From contig JAFVDR010000120.1 in NCBI GenBank assembly GCA_017476165.1, forward strand, positions 1 through 34,066: a DNA stretch of 34,066 nucleotides. Direction: 5' to 3'. Made by a program: the position numbers and the translations under genes. Below the pieces are notes generated by a model. That model saw only the letters and a program-made list of their open reading frames with translations, searched no databases and was not told the origin of the DNA. Position 1 is the first letter of the stretch. Each line of letters begins with the position of its first letter. Of this stretch, positions 1 to 6,984 are shown piece after piece. Source of the stretch: Treponema sp. (GTDB lineage Bacteria > Spirochaetota > Spirochaetia > Treponematales > Treponemataceae).

Positions 1-489
1 CTGGCATTCTATAAGTCACAGGAAGCTGCTGGAAGCGAGTTGCCACACGCACCGGCCGCATGGGAAAACAAGAAGGTTCTGATTTCGCTCTCCAACAAGG
101 AAGGTCAGAAAGACCAGGTTCTTGAAATCGGTAAGACTTTGAAAAACTTGGGCTTTACTCTTGTTGGCACACAGGGCACAGCAGATTTCTACAACTCTAA
201 TGGAATCAAGTGCGATGTTGTGAATAAGATTGGCGGTGGCCGCCCCGATGTTGTGGACTTGATTATGAACAAGGAAGTTTGTTTGGTAATCAACACGCCA
301 AAGGCAAAACGCAACTACGCTGAAGACCGCAAGACGATTCGCAAGGCCTGTTTGAAGTATAAGGTATCTTACATCACGACTATTGCCGGTGCACTGGCTG
401 CGGTAAAGGGCATTGAGTCTGTCAAGAATGGCAATGGTGGTGAGGGCGGCGTGAAGTCGCTACAGGAGTATCACGGAATGATTCGCTAA
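1..489 (+). CDS. carB: carbamoyl-phosphate synthase large subunit, C-terminal part
   Basis: The frame is open from base 1, so this is the last 162 codons of a gene that begins outside the window. CarB makes carbamoyl phosphate from bicarbonate, ammonia (passed from CarA) and two ATP, for pyrimidine and arginine synthesis. The visible part is the MGS-like allosteric domain: a first strand KKVLISLSNKEG, then GTQGTADFY, the VDLIMNKEVCLVINTP stretch that lines the ligand pocket in this family, and the usual ending ITTIAGALAAVKGIE. The synthase catalytic domains are not visible. The gene ends at TAA 487-489 and is followed by hairpins at 503-524, 552-586 and 594-629. Identification is confident because sequence and domain ending match CarB. 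IMP cyclohydrolase also has an MGS fold, but its C-terminus is different. Confidence 0.93.
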   Translation: MAFYKSQEAAGSELPHAPAAWENKKVLISLSNKEGQKDQVLEIGKTLKNLGFTLVGTQGTADFYNSNGIKCDVVNKIGGGRPDVVDLIMNKEVCLVINTPKAKRNYAEDRKTIRKACLKYKVSYITTIAGALAAVKGIESVKNGNGGEGGVKSLQEYHGMIR

Positions 490-502
490 CGCTCATCATT
501 CA

Positions 503-629
503 ACGAGTTTGCTTGAAAACTCGTGAAGCAACCGCAAGGTTACGACAAATTCTCCGTATGGGTTCATTAAAAACATACGGAGTTTTCCAAAAAACACGCC
601 GAGTTTTAAAAATTCTCGGCGTGTTTTTG
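503..629 (+). terminator. hairpin cluster after carB with two intrinsic terminators
   Basis: Three perfect inverted repeats follow the carB stop. The first is ACGAGTTT (503-510) with AAACTCGT (517-524). The second is CTCCGTATG (552-560) with CATACGGAG (574-582), followed by four T. The third is ACACGCCGAG (594-603) with CTCGGCGTGT (615-624), followed by a T run. The last two have the form of rho-independent terminators on the plus strand. Together they should isolate carB from the regulator gene at 687. Confidence 0.75.
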
Positions 630-686
630 AGCAAAACTAGGCGTGAATTTCCCCCAAATTCCCCGATTCCGCGCTATACTATTCCT

Positions 687-1703
687 ATGGAACAAACTCC
701 GCCACAAACAAAATCACCGCTTGTCCGCCAGCAGAAAGTCGTTCTGCGCAGAATCCGCGCGATTGATGCCGAAATCAGAAGCGGCTCGTACCCGAACACG
801 AACGACCTTGCAAAGAAGCTTGAAGTCGGCGTGCGCACAATCAGCCGCGACCTTGATGAAATGCGGCTTTTTTACAACGCGCCCATTGCCTTTGACCGCT
901 CGAAAAACGGCTACTATTACACTGAAAATTCCTTCTATATAAAAGACATTTCTTTGAGCGAGGGTGAACTTTTCAGCGTGGCTCTGTTCGAGCGGCTGCT
1001 TTCGGGCTACAGGAACACGCCGCTTGAAACGCATCTTCGCTCCGTGTTCAGAAAAATTGCGGAAAGTCTTGGCGAACGGGCGACGATTGACACGATGTAC
1101 CTTGACGACAGCGTGACCTACATTTCAGAGCCGCTTGCGCAGATTGACGCAGAAGTGTTCAACACGGTCTTTTCCGCCGTCCGACAGAGCAAGGAAATCA
1201 CCTTTGAATACCGACCGCTTCAAAAGCAGACCTACATGACGCGCACGGTAAAGCCCTATCACATCGTCTGCCAAAAAGGAAGCTGGTATGTCATCGGTCT
1301 TGACGACTACAAGAACGGCATCCGCATTTTTGCCTTTTCCCGAATCAAAAACGCCGCTTTCACGGGCAATGCTTTTTCAATCCCCGAAGATTTTGACTGG
1401 CGCGACTACATTGACGCGGACATCGGCGTGTGGGCAAGTGCGAAAAAGCCGTACAAAATCCACCTGCGCTTTTCGGCGGAAATTGCCACTTTCGCAAGCG
1501 AGCATATCTGGTCGCGTACACAAACCATCACGCAGAACGATGACGGCACGGTCGATGTCGTCTTTGAGACCACGCAACTGCCCGAAGTCCAGCGGTGGGT
1601 GCTCGGTCAAGGGCATACGGTTGAGGTGCTTGAGCCGACCGAACTGATAGAAGCCGTGCGTAAGGAACTGGAAACGATGACGACGATGTATGGAAAAAGG
1701 TGA
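687..1703 (+). CDS. WYL-domain transcriptional regulator with N-terminal HTH
   Basis: A 338-residue DNA-binding regulator of the HTH_11/DeoR-like plus WYL type. The winged helix lies at about residues 38-60 (NDLAKKLEVGVRTISRDL). The WYL domain covers roughly residues 150-300, with SWYVIG at 199-204 in the position that names the family and RIFAFSRI at 213-220. WYL domains are thought to bind nucleotide-like or nucleic-acid ligands, and such regulators are common beside mobile and defence genes. I chose the ATG at 687. The frame is open further upstream to 513, but that part runs through the two terminator hairpins and does not look like protein. There is no clear ribosome-binding site, and a TATACT box at 675-680 lies only 6 bp before the ATG, so a very short leader is possible. 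The gene lies about 100 bp upstream of the unknown pair at 1802-3432 on the same strand, so it may control that pair; this is inference. Confidence 0.88.
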   Translation: MEQTPPQTKSPLVRQQKVVLRRIRAIDAEIRSGSYPNTNDLAKKLEVGVRTISRDLDEMRLFYNAPIAFDRSKNGYYYTENSFYIKDISLSEGELFSVALFERLLSGYRNTPLETHLRSVFRKIAESLGERATIDTMYLDDSVTYISEPLAQIDAEVFNTVFSAVRQSKEITFEYRPLQKQTYMTRTVKPYHIVCQKGSWYVIGLDDYKNGIRIFAFSRIKNAAFTGNAFSIPEDFDWRDYIDADIGVWASAKKPYKIHLRFSAEIATFASEHIWSRTQTITQNDDGTVDVVFETTQLPEVQRWVLGQGHTVEVLEPTELIEAVRKELETMTTMYGKR

Positions 1704-1736
1704 TTTTTTGAAAAAATAATTTTGCTCTGACACTCG

Positions 1737-1765
1737 TTGGCAGAGTAAGCGATATAAAATACTAT
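1737..1765 (+). promoter_or_regulatory. weak candidate promoter for the 1802 gene
   Basis: TTGGCA at 1737-1742 and TACTAT at 1760-1765 are 17 bp apart and lie 36 bp before the ATG at 1802. The -10 box matches the consensus at only four of six positions. The intergenic stretch also has a small hairpin (CTCTG/CAGAG) around the -35 box. Presented as a candidate only. Confidence 0.3.
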
Positions 1766-1801
1766 CATAATTACACTCGGAGACATACACATTAGCGGAT
1801 T

Positions 1802-3037
1802 ATGTGGTATAATAAATATAGGAAAAAGATTTTGGAACTTGACGAATTAAGAACAAAAAGAAAAACGCTCGCTAACGCAAGTGAAACTACTCTGAGAAAT
1901 ATGGAAAAGATTCAAAATGAATCTGCTAGAGTCGCCGAAGTCGCAAAGAATTCTGAAAATATAATCCATAATCTAAATGAAGAATTTGAATCACAAACAG
2001 GGCTTAATAAAATTGATGTCGCTGTTTTATTTATAGCAATATGCTTACAGTGTTCTCGAATTTATTTTATCAACAAACTGACAAAGACTGAAAAAGCAGG
2101 GCAAGGAAATAAAAAAGAAGATAAACTGCATCAGTTGCAAAATAAAATTCTAGAGAAGTTTGACAATGGCAAAAAGGATACTCCGTGTGAATATTACGCG
2201 CCTTTAAATCAGATAATCACAGGTCGCGGAGTTCCTTATGATGCCCAAGCCTTTTTAGGTGAATATCAGAAATTGTTTAAAGGTGCCAATCATCGTTTTT
2301 CTACCTTAGGACACGATCCGATTGTCGGACTTATTTTTGGCACAACGAACATTCTTACAAATACAATAACTTGTATCAATAAGCCGTTGATTACGACTAA
2401 TCATGTTGTCTATGACGCACTTTTGAAAAATCCAAAAATAGGAATCCCCGCAAGTACGATATTGGCGTTAAAAAATGGCGTTCAGCGTGTAGACGGAGAT
2501 ATGGCTTCTGTTGTTGCCGCATTAATAAAACAAATCATTCATATTGGCACTGATATGTTTACACCTTGCGGCATTCAGTTGCCATTTGCCAATTTGATTT
2601 TGGATAAAAAGACGGTCGAAAAACTTACAAAATACATAGGCACTGGAGATTTAGTAAAGTTTGGAACATCTTTTAAAATAGCGAATTTCATCGACACAAT
2701 AATAAGTGTTTTTCATTCTTTGTTGTTTGATGAAACACGATACTCTTCTTTCGATATGTATTCCATAAAAACGCGGAAAATTATTGACTATTCGTATACT
2801 ATTGCAACAGGAAGCAATGTTATAATAAATGCCATTAGAATATATGAAGGTGATGAAAAAGCCATAAAAGATATTGATTACGCAGGCTTGCTTATTTTGC
2901 TATCGAGGATTTTTAGCGATATAGATTTTCAACTGAAAATTAAAGAAGAATTTATACTTGGAAATTTCAATAAAATGATTCGTGGTACTCCGCTAGAATT
3001 GGAGGAGATAAAATTATGGGAATCCTTAGGCAAATAA
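1802..3037 (+). CDS. conserved-looking protein of unknown function with N-terminal coiled coil
   Basis: A 411-residue protein that I cannot assign to a named function. Residues 1-65 are charged and helical (KILELDELRTKRKTLA onward) and should form a coiled coil. Residues about 71-92 (KIDVAVLFIAICLQCSRIYFI) are hydrophobic and could be a buried helix or a single membrane segment. Two stretches look like family signatures: GRGVPYDA near residue 142 and HRFSTLGHDPIVGLIFGT near residue 162. The rest alternates amphipathic and hydrophobic helices with no catalytic motif I recognise. I have the impression that similar large proteins occur in gut bacteria next to a small coiled-coil partner, but this needs a search. 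The gene is clearly more AT-rich than carB, gltB or fabV, which suggests transfer. Its last 22 bases overlap the next gene. The ATG at 1802 has only a distant GGAG (about 1779), so translation may be weak. Confidence 0.7.
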   Translation: MWYNKYRKKILELDELRTKRKTLANASETTLRNMEKIQNESARVAEVAKNSENIIHNLNEEFESQTGLNKIDVAVLFIAICLQCSRIYFINKLTKTEKAGQGNKKEDKLHQLQNKILEKFDNGKKDTPCEYYAPLNQIITGRGVPYDAQAFLGEYQKLFKGANHRFSTLGHDPIVGLIFGTTNILTNTITCINKPLITTNHVVYDALLKNPKIGIPASTILALKNGVQRVDGDMASVVAALIKQIIHIGTDMFTPCGIQLPFANLILDKKTVEKLTKYIGTGDLVKFGTSFKIANFIDTIISVFHSLLFDETRYSSFDMYSIKTRKIIDYSYTIATGSNVIINAIRIYEGDEKAIKDIDYAGLLILLSRIFSDIDFQLKIKEEFILGNFNKMIRGTPLELEEIKLWESLGK

Positions 3038-3432
3038 TAAAAAGGAATCCGATTGGTAGAGTCGCAACTACTTTGTATAATGTAGTTGATGAAGGCAGCG
3101 TGATTAATGGGATAAAAAGAACCTTTAAAGAAGATGTTACTGAAGATAATCCAATCACTTCTTTTGTTTATAAGATGGGAAAATCTAACGGAAGGCAAGA
3201 CGGTTATGTGCAGGCTTCTCACAAATATGAAGAAAAACTTTTGGAACAGGCAGATTTGTTCCTTTCGCAAAAAATGAACTTTGAAAAAGAAAGAAACGCC
3301 TATGAAGAAATGCTTGATGCTTATGAGGCGACAATTGAAGAACTACAGCAAAAAAACGAGCGTTCAGAACTCGAAAATGAATTATTGCGTAAATTAGTTG
3401 CAAGGCAAGAAATGTTGAGGAATTTAGAGTAG
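3016..3432 (+). CDS. small coiled-coil partner protein of the 1802 gene
   Basis: A 138-residue protein of unknown function. The first 60 residues (GILRQIIKRNPIGRVATTLY, then the linker SVINGIKRTFKEDVTEDNP) are basic and mixed. Residues about 65-138 are strongly charged with heptad character (YEEKLLEQADLFLSQKMNFE, ATIEELQQKNERSELENE) and should form a long coiled coil. The start at 3016 is well supported by GGAGGAG at 3001-3007, inside the end of the upstream gene. The two frames overlap by 22 bases, so the proteins are translationally coupled and probably act together. Base composition is AT-rich like its partner. A hairpin over the stop codon (3432-3463) may end the transcript. It could be a structural or regulatory subunit; nothing in the sequence shows an enzyme. 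Confidence 0.68.
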   Translation: MGILRQIIKRNPIGRVATTLYNVVDEGSVINGIKRTFKEDVTEDNPITSFVYKMGKSNGRQDGYVQASHKYEEKLLEQADLFLSQKMNFEKERNAYEEMLDAYEATIEELQQKNERSELENELLRKLVARQEMLRNLE

Positions 3433-3463
3433 GAAATTGGGATATATAATCCCCATTTCCTTT
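3432..3463 (+). terminator. candidate terminator of the two-gene module
   Basis: GGAAATTGGG (3432-3441) and CCCCATTTCC (3451-3460) pair with one mismatch around an AT-rich loop, followed by a short T run. The structure starts in the stop codon of the small coiled-coil gene. The T run is short, so termination may be inefficient. Confidence 0.45.
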
Positions 3464-3482
3464 AACCATGCTTTCAAAACTA

Positions 3483-3590
3483 TTAATTTATTTTGCTGAG
3501 CAGAGCCGAATAATATATCTGTAATTGTTTTACAAAATCTTGGTAAAGTTGTTTATTTGATTCTAATACTGAATCATTATTATAATGCAT
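3483..3590 (-). pseudogene. short open remnant, unknown origin
   Basis: The minus strand reads 35 codons from an ATG at 3590 to TAA at 3483, with the composition of real protein (ESNKQLYQDFVKQLQIYYSA). There is no ribosome-binding site, and the frame is also open upstream into the end of the transposase but in a different phase. It may be the tail of a gene cut by the insertion sequence, or chance. No other feature is visible between 3464 and 3613. Confidence 0.22.
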
Positions 3591-3613
3591 ATTAAAAACA
3601 AGTTTATCGCTGG

Positions 3614-4525
3614 CTACATGTCAAGGTTCTGTTTGAGGGTCTTGAAGAAAATCTCTATGTTCCATCGTGCCCTGTACATCTTTGCGATGTATTCTGCGCT
3701 GACGGAAAAATCATTAGTCAAAATCACGATGGGCTTCCCTGTCTTCTCGTCGATTGACTTTACCCTCCGCAGTTCATGCGGACACTTCTTCCTAGTCTGG
3801 CTTCCCGTGAAAACTATCGTCTCGTCCTCCGGTACCAAGGGTGATTTTGTCCTCCTCGACTCAACAGCCTCATACCGTGCGTTGTCCTTGAGCCTTGTTA
3901 CGAAAAGGATTCCCAGGTCGCAGAAGGATCCGAACCTCTCGTAATTGCAGTATCCCTTGTCAATTGCAACGGTGTCGCCCCTCTTCAGTCTCATCTTGTC
4001 GAGCGTGTTGTTCTCGTGTTCCTTTGCATTCGTTATGAAAAGGTAGTCCGGCACGCTGTTGTTGATGTCGTACTTCATGTTTATTTTTACGCCGCTCTTG
4101 GTGCTCCTGAATTCCGCCCATGGAAAATCATTCATGTTCAGACTTATTTCCGTGGCATCCACTGCAAAGAAGTCCTTCCTGAACTTTTTCCTTCCGCCCC
4201 TGTCCAATGTTCCGAGAATCTTGTAGAACAGCCTCTCAAAAACCTCTGGATTTCTTGTGCTGTTCGCATAGGATATGGTGGACCTCTTTACATCCTTCGA
4301 AATCCCGAGATGATACAGGGACGTCCTGTTCGAGTTGAGTGAATCAGTCAGGCTCCTAAGTCCCTTGGGGTTTGCTATCTGGGCGTAGGTGAGGATGACG
4401 AACTGCTTCCAGGTGGAGAATCCCTTGCAGAATTTGTCGCTTTGGGTTTCCCTCACGCACCTTTCAAATTGAGGTCTCGGTACGAGGGCTAGAAGTTGTC
4501 CTATCTTTGTGTTATACTTGTTCAT
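3614..4525 (-). pseudogene. IS4-family transposase, 3'-truncated
   Basis: A 303-residue DDE transposase of the IS4 family. The N-terminal DUF4372-like DNA-binding part is residues 1-90 (FCKGFSTWKQFVILTYAQI). The catalytic core keeps D123 (FFAVDATEIS), D189 (TVAIDKGY) and E291. The IS4 signature Y-2-R-3-E-6-K is exact at Y284, R287, E291 and K298. The frame then stops at once (FFKTLKQNLDM), whereas relatives continue for roughly 70-90 residues with a hydrophobic C-terminal helix bundle. The 3' part of the element, with its terminal inverted repeat, is therefore missing. The DNA beyond 3614 is AT-rich and unrelated. The protein may fold poorly or be inactive despite its intact triad. It marks the accessory region as a site of insertion and deletion. 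Confidence 0.85.
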
Positions 4526-4596
4526 GTCTGTAATTCCTTATGGGGTATTGTTTTTGTTGGTAGCTTAATTATACTACGAATTACAGACTTTAAACA
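4526..4596 (-). promoter_or_regulatory. transposase promoter inside an inverted repeat
   Basis: On the minus strand TGTTTA (4596-4591) and TATAAT (4573-4568) are 17 bp apart and about 43 bp before the transposase ATG at 4525. An 11-bp perfect inverted repeat, GTCTGTAATTC (4526-4536) and GAATTACAGAC (4578-4588), brackets the -10 region. The outer arm may be part of the left terminal repeat of the insertion sequence, or the pair may form an RNA hairpin that shields the start codon, as known for other transposases. Confidence 0.45.
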
Positions 4597-4753
4597 GTAC
4601 CTATTTTATCTTGGACAGATGTGGAGGGAATTAAAAAAAGGTGATATAGAAAAATTACAATTCGGAATAGAAGTTGATGGCTATACCTACCACAAAAAAG
4701 AAACTATGCAAGCTGAGTGGGATGTAAAGAAAAAATGGAAGCAGAAGGTTTGA
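4590..4753 (+). pseudogene. fragment of a nuclease-like (PD-(D/E)XK type) domain protein
   Basis: The plus strand reads an open tail without a proper start, ending at TGA 4751-4753. The segment IEVDGYTYHKKETMQAEWD resembles the endonuclease-like C-terminal domain found after superfamily I helicases and in DUF559/Vsr-like proteins, where (I/V)E(V/I)DGxxYH is the strand with an acidic metal ligand. The frame appears to shift near 4735, since EKMEAEGLITVFDENKNG continues sensibly in the next phase up to about 4790. The upstream end runs into the insertion sequence. This is therefore a degraded remnant of a DNA-processing gene, with moderate confidence in the family. Confidence 0.4.
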
Positions 4754-4801
4754 TTACAGTTTTCGACGAAAACAAGAATGGAACGGCAGTTCCGCAATGT
4801 A

Positions 4802-4880
4802 TGGAACGGGCTATCCACTGCCTGTGGAATGGGCTATCCACGGTCTATGGATTGGGCTATCCAGTGGTAGTGGATAAGAC
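4802..4880 (+). repeat. 23-bp tandem repeat, three copies plus a partial fourth
   Basis: Three head-to-tail units of 23 bp start at 4802, 4825 and 4848, each sharing TGGAAYGGGCTATCCA with small changes. A fourth begins TGGATAAGAC at 4871. Because 23 is not a multiple of three, each copy is read in a different phase, so the array does not encode a peptide repeat. It lies between the nuclease-like fragment and a gene-free stretch. Confidence 0.8.
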
Positions 4881-4971
4881 ATTAGTAAGAGATGCGATGT
4901 TTCCCAACAAAAGAGAGGATGTATGGTTTAATAAAGTACATGAGGAATCAGGGTATCGTATTTTGAGATAA

Positions 4972-5332
4972 AGTGATCAATTTTTTGCTGATAAGTAATA
5001 ATGATTCATGAGCGTACAAAACGATCTCCTCACTCCGCCAAGGAAAATTCCGCCGACTGTTACTCAAAAAACAAACCGAGACCATATGTTTACACTAAAC
5101 GAATATGATTTTATATATTGTACATTCGCCGACGAGTTTGCAAAGCAAATTAGTTAAGCTCACGACATTTCCGTGCAGTAAGAAGTATTAGAGCGAGGGG
5201 AGGACGTTCCCTCCTGTATCCTTATTCTTTTGCTCCGCGTTCCTGTCAGCGGAGTGAAAAAAGCCTGCTACTACTCGACCTACAACGCAGAAAAGGACAC
5301 TTCCATTGCCAGAACACTGGCTGCGGTTAAGA
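4972..5332. other. gene-free stretch between the island remnants and gltD
   Basis: No convincing gene is present. Two small hairpins can be seen: GGAGG/CCTCC around 5199-5214, and CTCCGC (5233-5238) with GCGGAG (5249-5254). The 10-mer ACGAGTTTGC at 5132-5141 is also found just after carB at 503-512. The last 90 bases contain the carB-like fragment listed separately. Confidence 0.5.
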
Positions 5333-5340
5333 GCATCTCG
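5250..5340 (+). pseudogene. short fragment resembling the 3' end of carB
   Basis: In the plus frame this segment reads KKACYYSTY and then SIARTLAAVKSI. The carB end in this window reads RKACLKYK and then TIAGALAAVKGI with similar spacing (12 versus 10 residues between the blocks). At DNA level about 26 of 31 bases match in the core that contains CACTGGCTGCGGT. It has no start codon or ribosome-binding site and ends in a hairpin. It may be a decayed partial duplication of carB. Chance similarity cannot be excluded for so short a match. Confidence 0.35.
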
Positions 5341-5363
5341 AAAACAGAAGTTTTTCGAAATGC
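5333..5363 (-). terminator. hairpin downstream of gltD
   Basis: GCATCTCGAAAA (5333-5344) pairs with TTTTCGAAATGC (5352-5363) with one mismatch and a 7-base loop, 8 bases after the gltD stop. There is no clean T run beyond the stem on the minus strand. It may act as a transcript end or 3' stabiliser, and it resembles the other CGAAA/AGTTTTT hairpins in the window. Confidence 0.45.
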
Positions 5364-5370
5364 TCCTATA

Positions 5371-6975
5371 TTACTTTTGAAGCTGTCTCATCAAAAATGT
5401 GTCAATCTGACGTGCGCATTCTCTGCCTTCAGCAATTGCCCACACCACAAGAGATTGTCCGCGATGCATGTCTCCTGCCGAAAATATTTTTGCAGTACGT
5501 GTTGCATAGCCTGTTTCCGAGCAAGACGATTCACTCTTTTCGTCTTTTCCAAGAACTGACTGTACCGTGCCTCGTGCACTACATTCTACTCCAAAAGCAT
5601 CTGCCGTGTACTGTTCGCATCCAACAAACCCTGCTGCAACAAGAAGCACGTCGCAGGCAAACATTTTCTCTGTACCAGGATGTTCTATCATCACACGTTT
5701 TCCATCTTTTGTTTGAAACTCAACTTCCACGGTACGTACGGCAGTTATGTGCCCGTTTTCTGAAATCACTTCTTTTACGGTCGTCTCATAGATGCGTGGA
5801 TCGTGTCCGAATTTTGCAATTGCTTCTTCTGCCCCATAATCAACTTTCAGAACCTTTGGCCATTCGGGCCAAGGATTGCTTGGACTTCGTTCAATCGGGG
5901 GACAGGGCATCATTTCAATTTGTGTGACGCTTGCCGCTCCAAGACGGATTGCAGAACCGCAGCAGTCGTTTCCAGTGTCTCCACCACCAACGATGACAAC
6001 ATTTTTTCCTTCAACAGCGATGCCGTATCGCTCTTCAAGCATGTGTGCAATCTGACCGTTTGTTGGCTGCATGCTGATTTTTTTAAGTGCATCACTTGTA
6101 GCTATGACACATTTTGTAACGGCAGTAAGGAAATCAACAGCAAAAACAACACCACCTGCATTTTTGCCATCGTTACTTACAGCCAATTTGTCCATTCCCA
6201 AAACGGACAGCTTGCGGGCTTCTTTTGCACCGCAGCAAAGAGCTACGGCATCAAACTCATTCAGTATATGATTTGCAGAAATAGAACGGCCTACATCTGC
6301 ATTAAAGCGGAATTCAACGCCCTCTTGCTGCATAAGCTTTATGCGCCGTTCAATGACTGTTTTTTCCAGCTTCATGTTAGGAATGCCATACATCAAAAGA
6401 CCTCCAGCCCTGTCTTCGCGTTCAAACACAGTAACAGAGTGTCCCCTTCTGTTAAGGCTGTCCGCTACGGCAAGTCCACTCGGACCAGAACCGATTACGG
6501 CGATCCGCTTGCCACTTCTGTGTGGCGGCACCTGTGGTTTCATGTAGCCAGTTTCAAATGCTTTTTCAATAATAAAACGCTCGTTATCGTGGACAGTTAC
6601 CGCACCTTCCCCTACAACAGGGCTTCCACAATTGCAAGCCTTTTCGCACAGAGCTGGACAGACGCGTCCGGTAAACTCAGGAAAGTTCGATGTTTTTAAA
6701 AGCCGCCATGCAGCCATGTCAAACTGTCCATTGTACAGTGCATCATTCCATTCGGGAATATAGTTATGAAGCGGACATCCCGTTACCATTCCTTTTAGTT
6801 TCAGTGCAGACTGACACATGGGAACACCGCAGTTCATGCATCGTGCCGCCTGTTCGCGTCTGGAAGATTCAGTAAGCTGTGGATGAAATTCATTGAAATG
6901 AGTAATGCGTTCTAATGGAGAAATGCTTCCGTTTTCTGTTCGGTTATAGTCCATAAATCCTGTCGGTCGTGCCAT
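5371..6975 (-). CDS. gltD: glutamate synthase small (beta) subunit
   Basis: A 534-residue flavoprotein that oxidises NAD(P)H and passes electrons through FAD and Fe-S clusters to the large subunit, which makes glutamate from glutamine and 2-oxoglutarate. Two N-terminal cysteine groups for 4Fe-4S clusters are visible: C46, C49, C54 and C67 (RCMNCGVPMC), and C106, C110, C114 and C116 (CPALCEKACNC). The FAD-binding Rossmann motif is IAVIGSGPSGLAVAD at about 158-172, and the NAD(P) motif is VVIVGGGDTGNDCCGS near 315-332. The C-terminal IFSAGDMHRGQSLVVWAI closes the FAD fold. The protein is somewhat longer than typical GltD (about 470-500), mainly from insertions in the second half. It starts 9 bp after the gltB stop, with AGGAGG overlapping that stop, so the two are coupled. 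Related reductases such as the sulfide dehydrogenase or PreT types are less likely given the gltB neighbour. Confidence 0.95.
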   Translation of the reverse strand: MARPTGFMDYNRTENGSISPLERITHFNEFHPQLTESSRREQAARCMNCGVPMCQSALKLKGMVTGCPLHNYIPEWNDALYNGQFDMAAWRLLKTSNFPEFTGRVCPALCEKACNCGSPVVGEGAVTVHDNERFIIEKAFETGYMKPQVPPHRSGKRIAVIGSGPSGLAVADSLNRRGHSVTVFEREDRAGGLLMYGIPNMKLEKTVIERRIKLMQQEGVEFRFNADVGRSISANHILNEFDAVALCCGAKEARKLSVLGMDKLAVSNDGKNAGGVVFAVDFLTAVTKCVIATSDALKKISMQPTNGQIAHMLEERYGIAVEGKNVVIVGGGDTGNDCCGSAIRLGAASVTQIEMMPCPPIERSPSNPWPEWPKVLKVDYGAEEAIAKFGHDPRIYETTVKEVISENGHITAVRTVEVEFQTKDGKRVMIEHPGTEKMFACDVLLVAAGFVGCEQYTADAFGVECSARGTVQSVLGKDEKSESSCSETGYATRTAKIFSAGDMHRGQSLVVWAIAEGRECARQIDTFLMRQLQK

Positions 6976-6984
6976 GCTTTCCTC

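Noticed and set aside
513-686. N-terminal extension of the WYL regulator
   Set aside because: The extension would translate through two terminator hairpins and has no recognisable domain.
3585-4342. Plus-strand open frames opposite the transposase
   Set aside because: They are the complement of a gene whose protein sequence is clearly conserved and have no start signals.
4802-4880. Short CRISPR or protein-coding repeat
   Set aside because: Units are contiguous, lack spacers and change reading frame with each copy.
4717-4971. An 84-codon gene on the plus strand
   Set aside because: It crosses the 23-bp repeat in three phases and begins inside the nuclease-like remnant; it is more likely decayed sequence.
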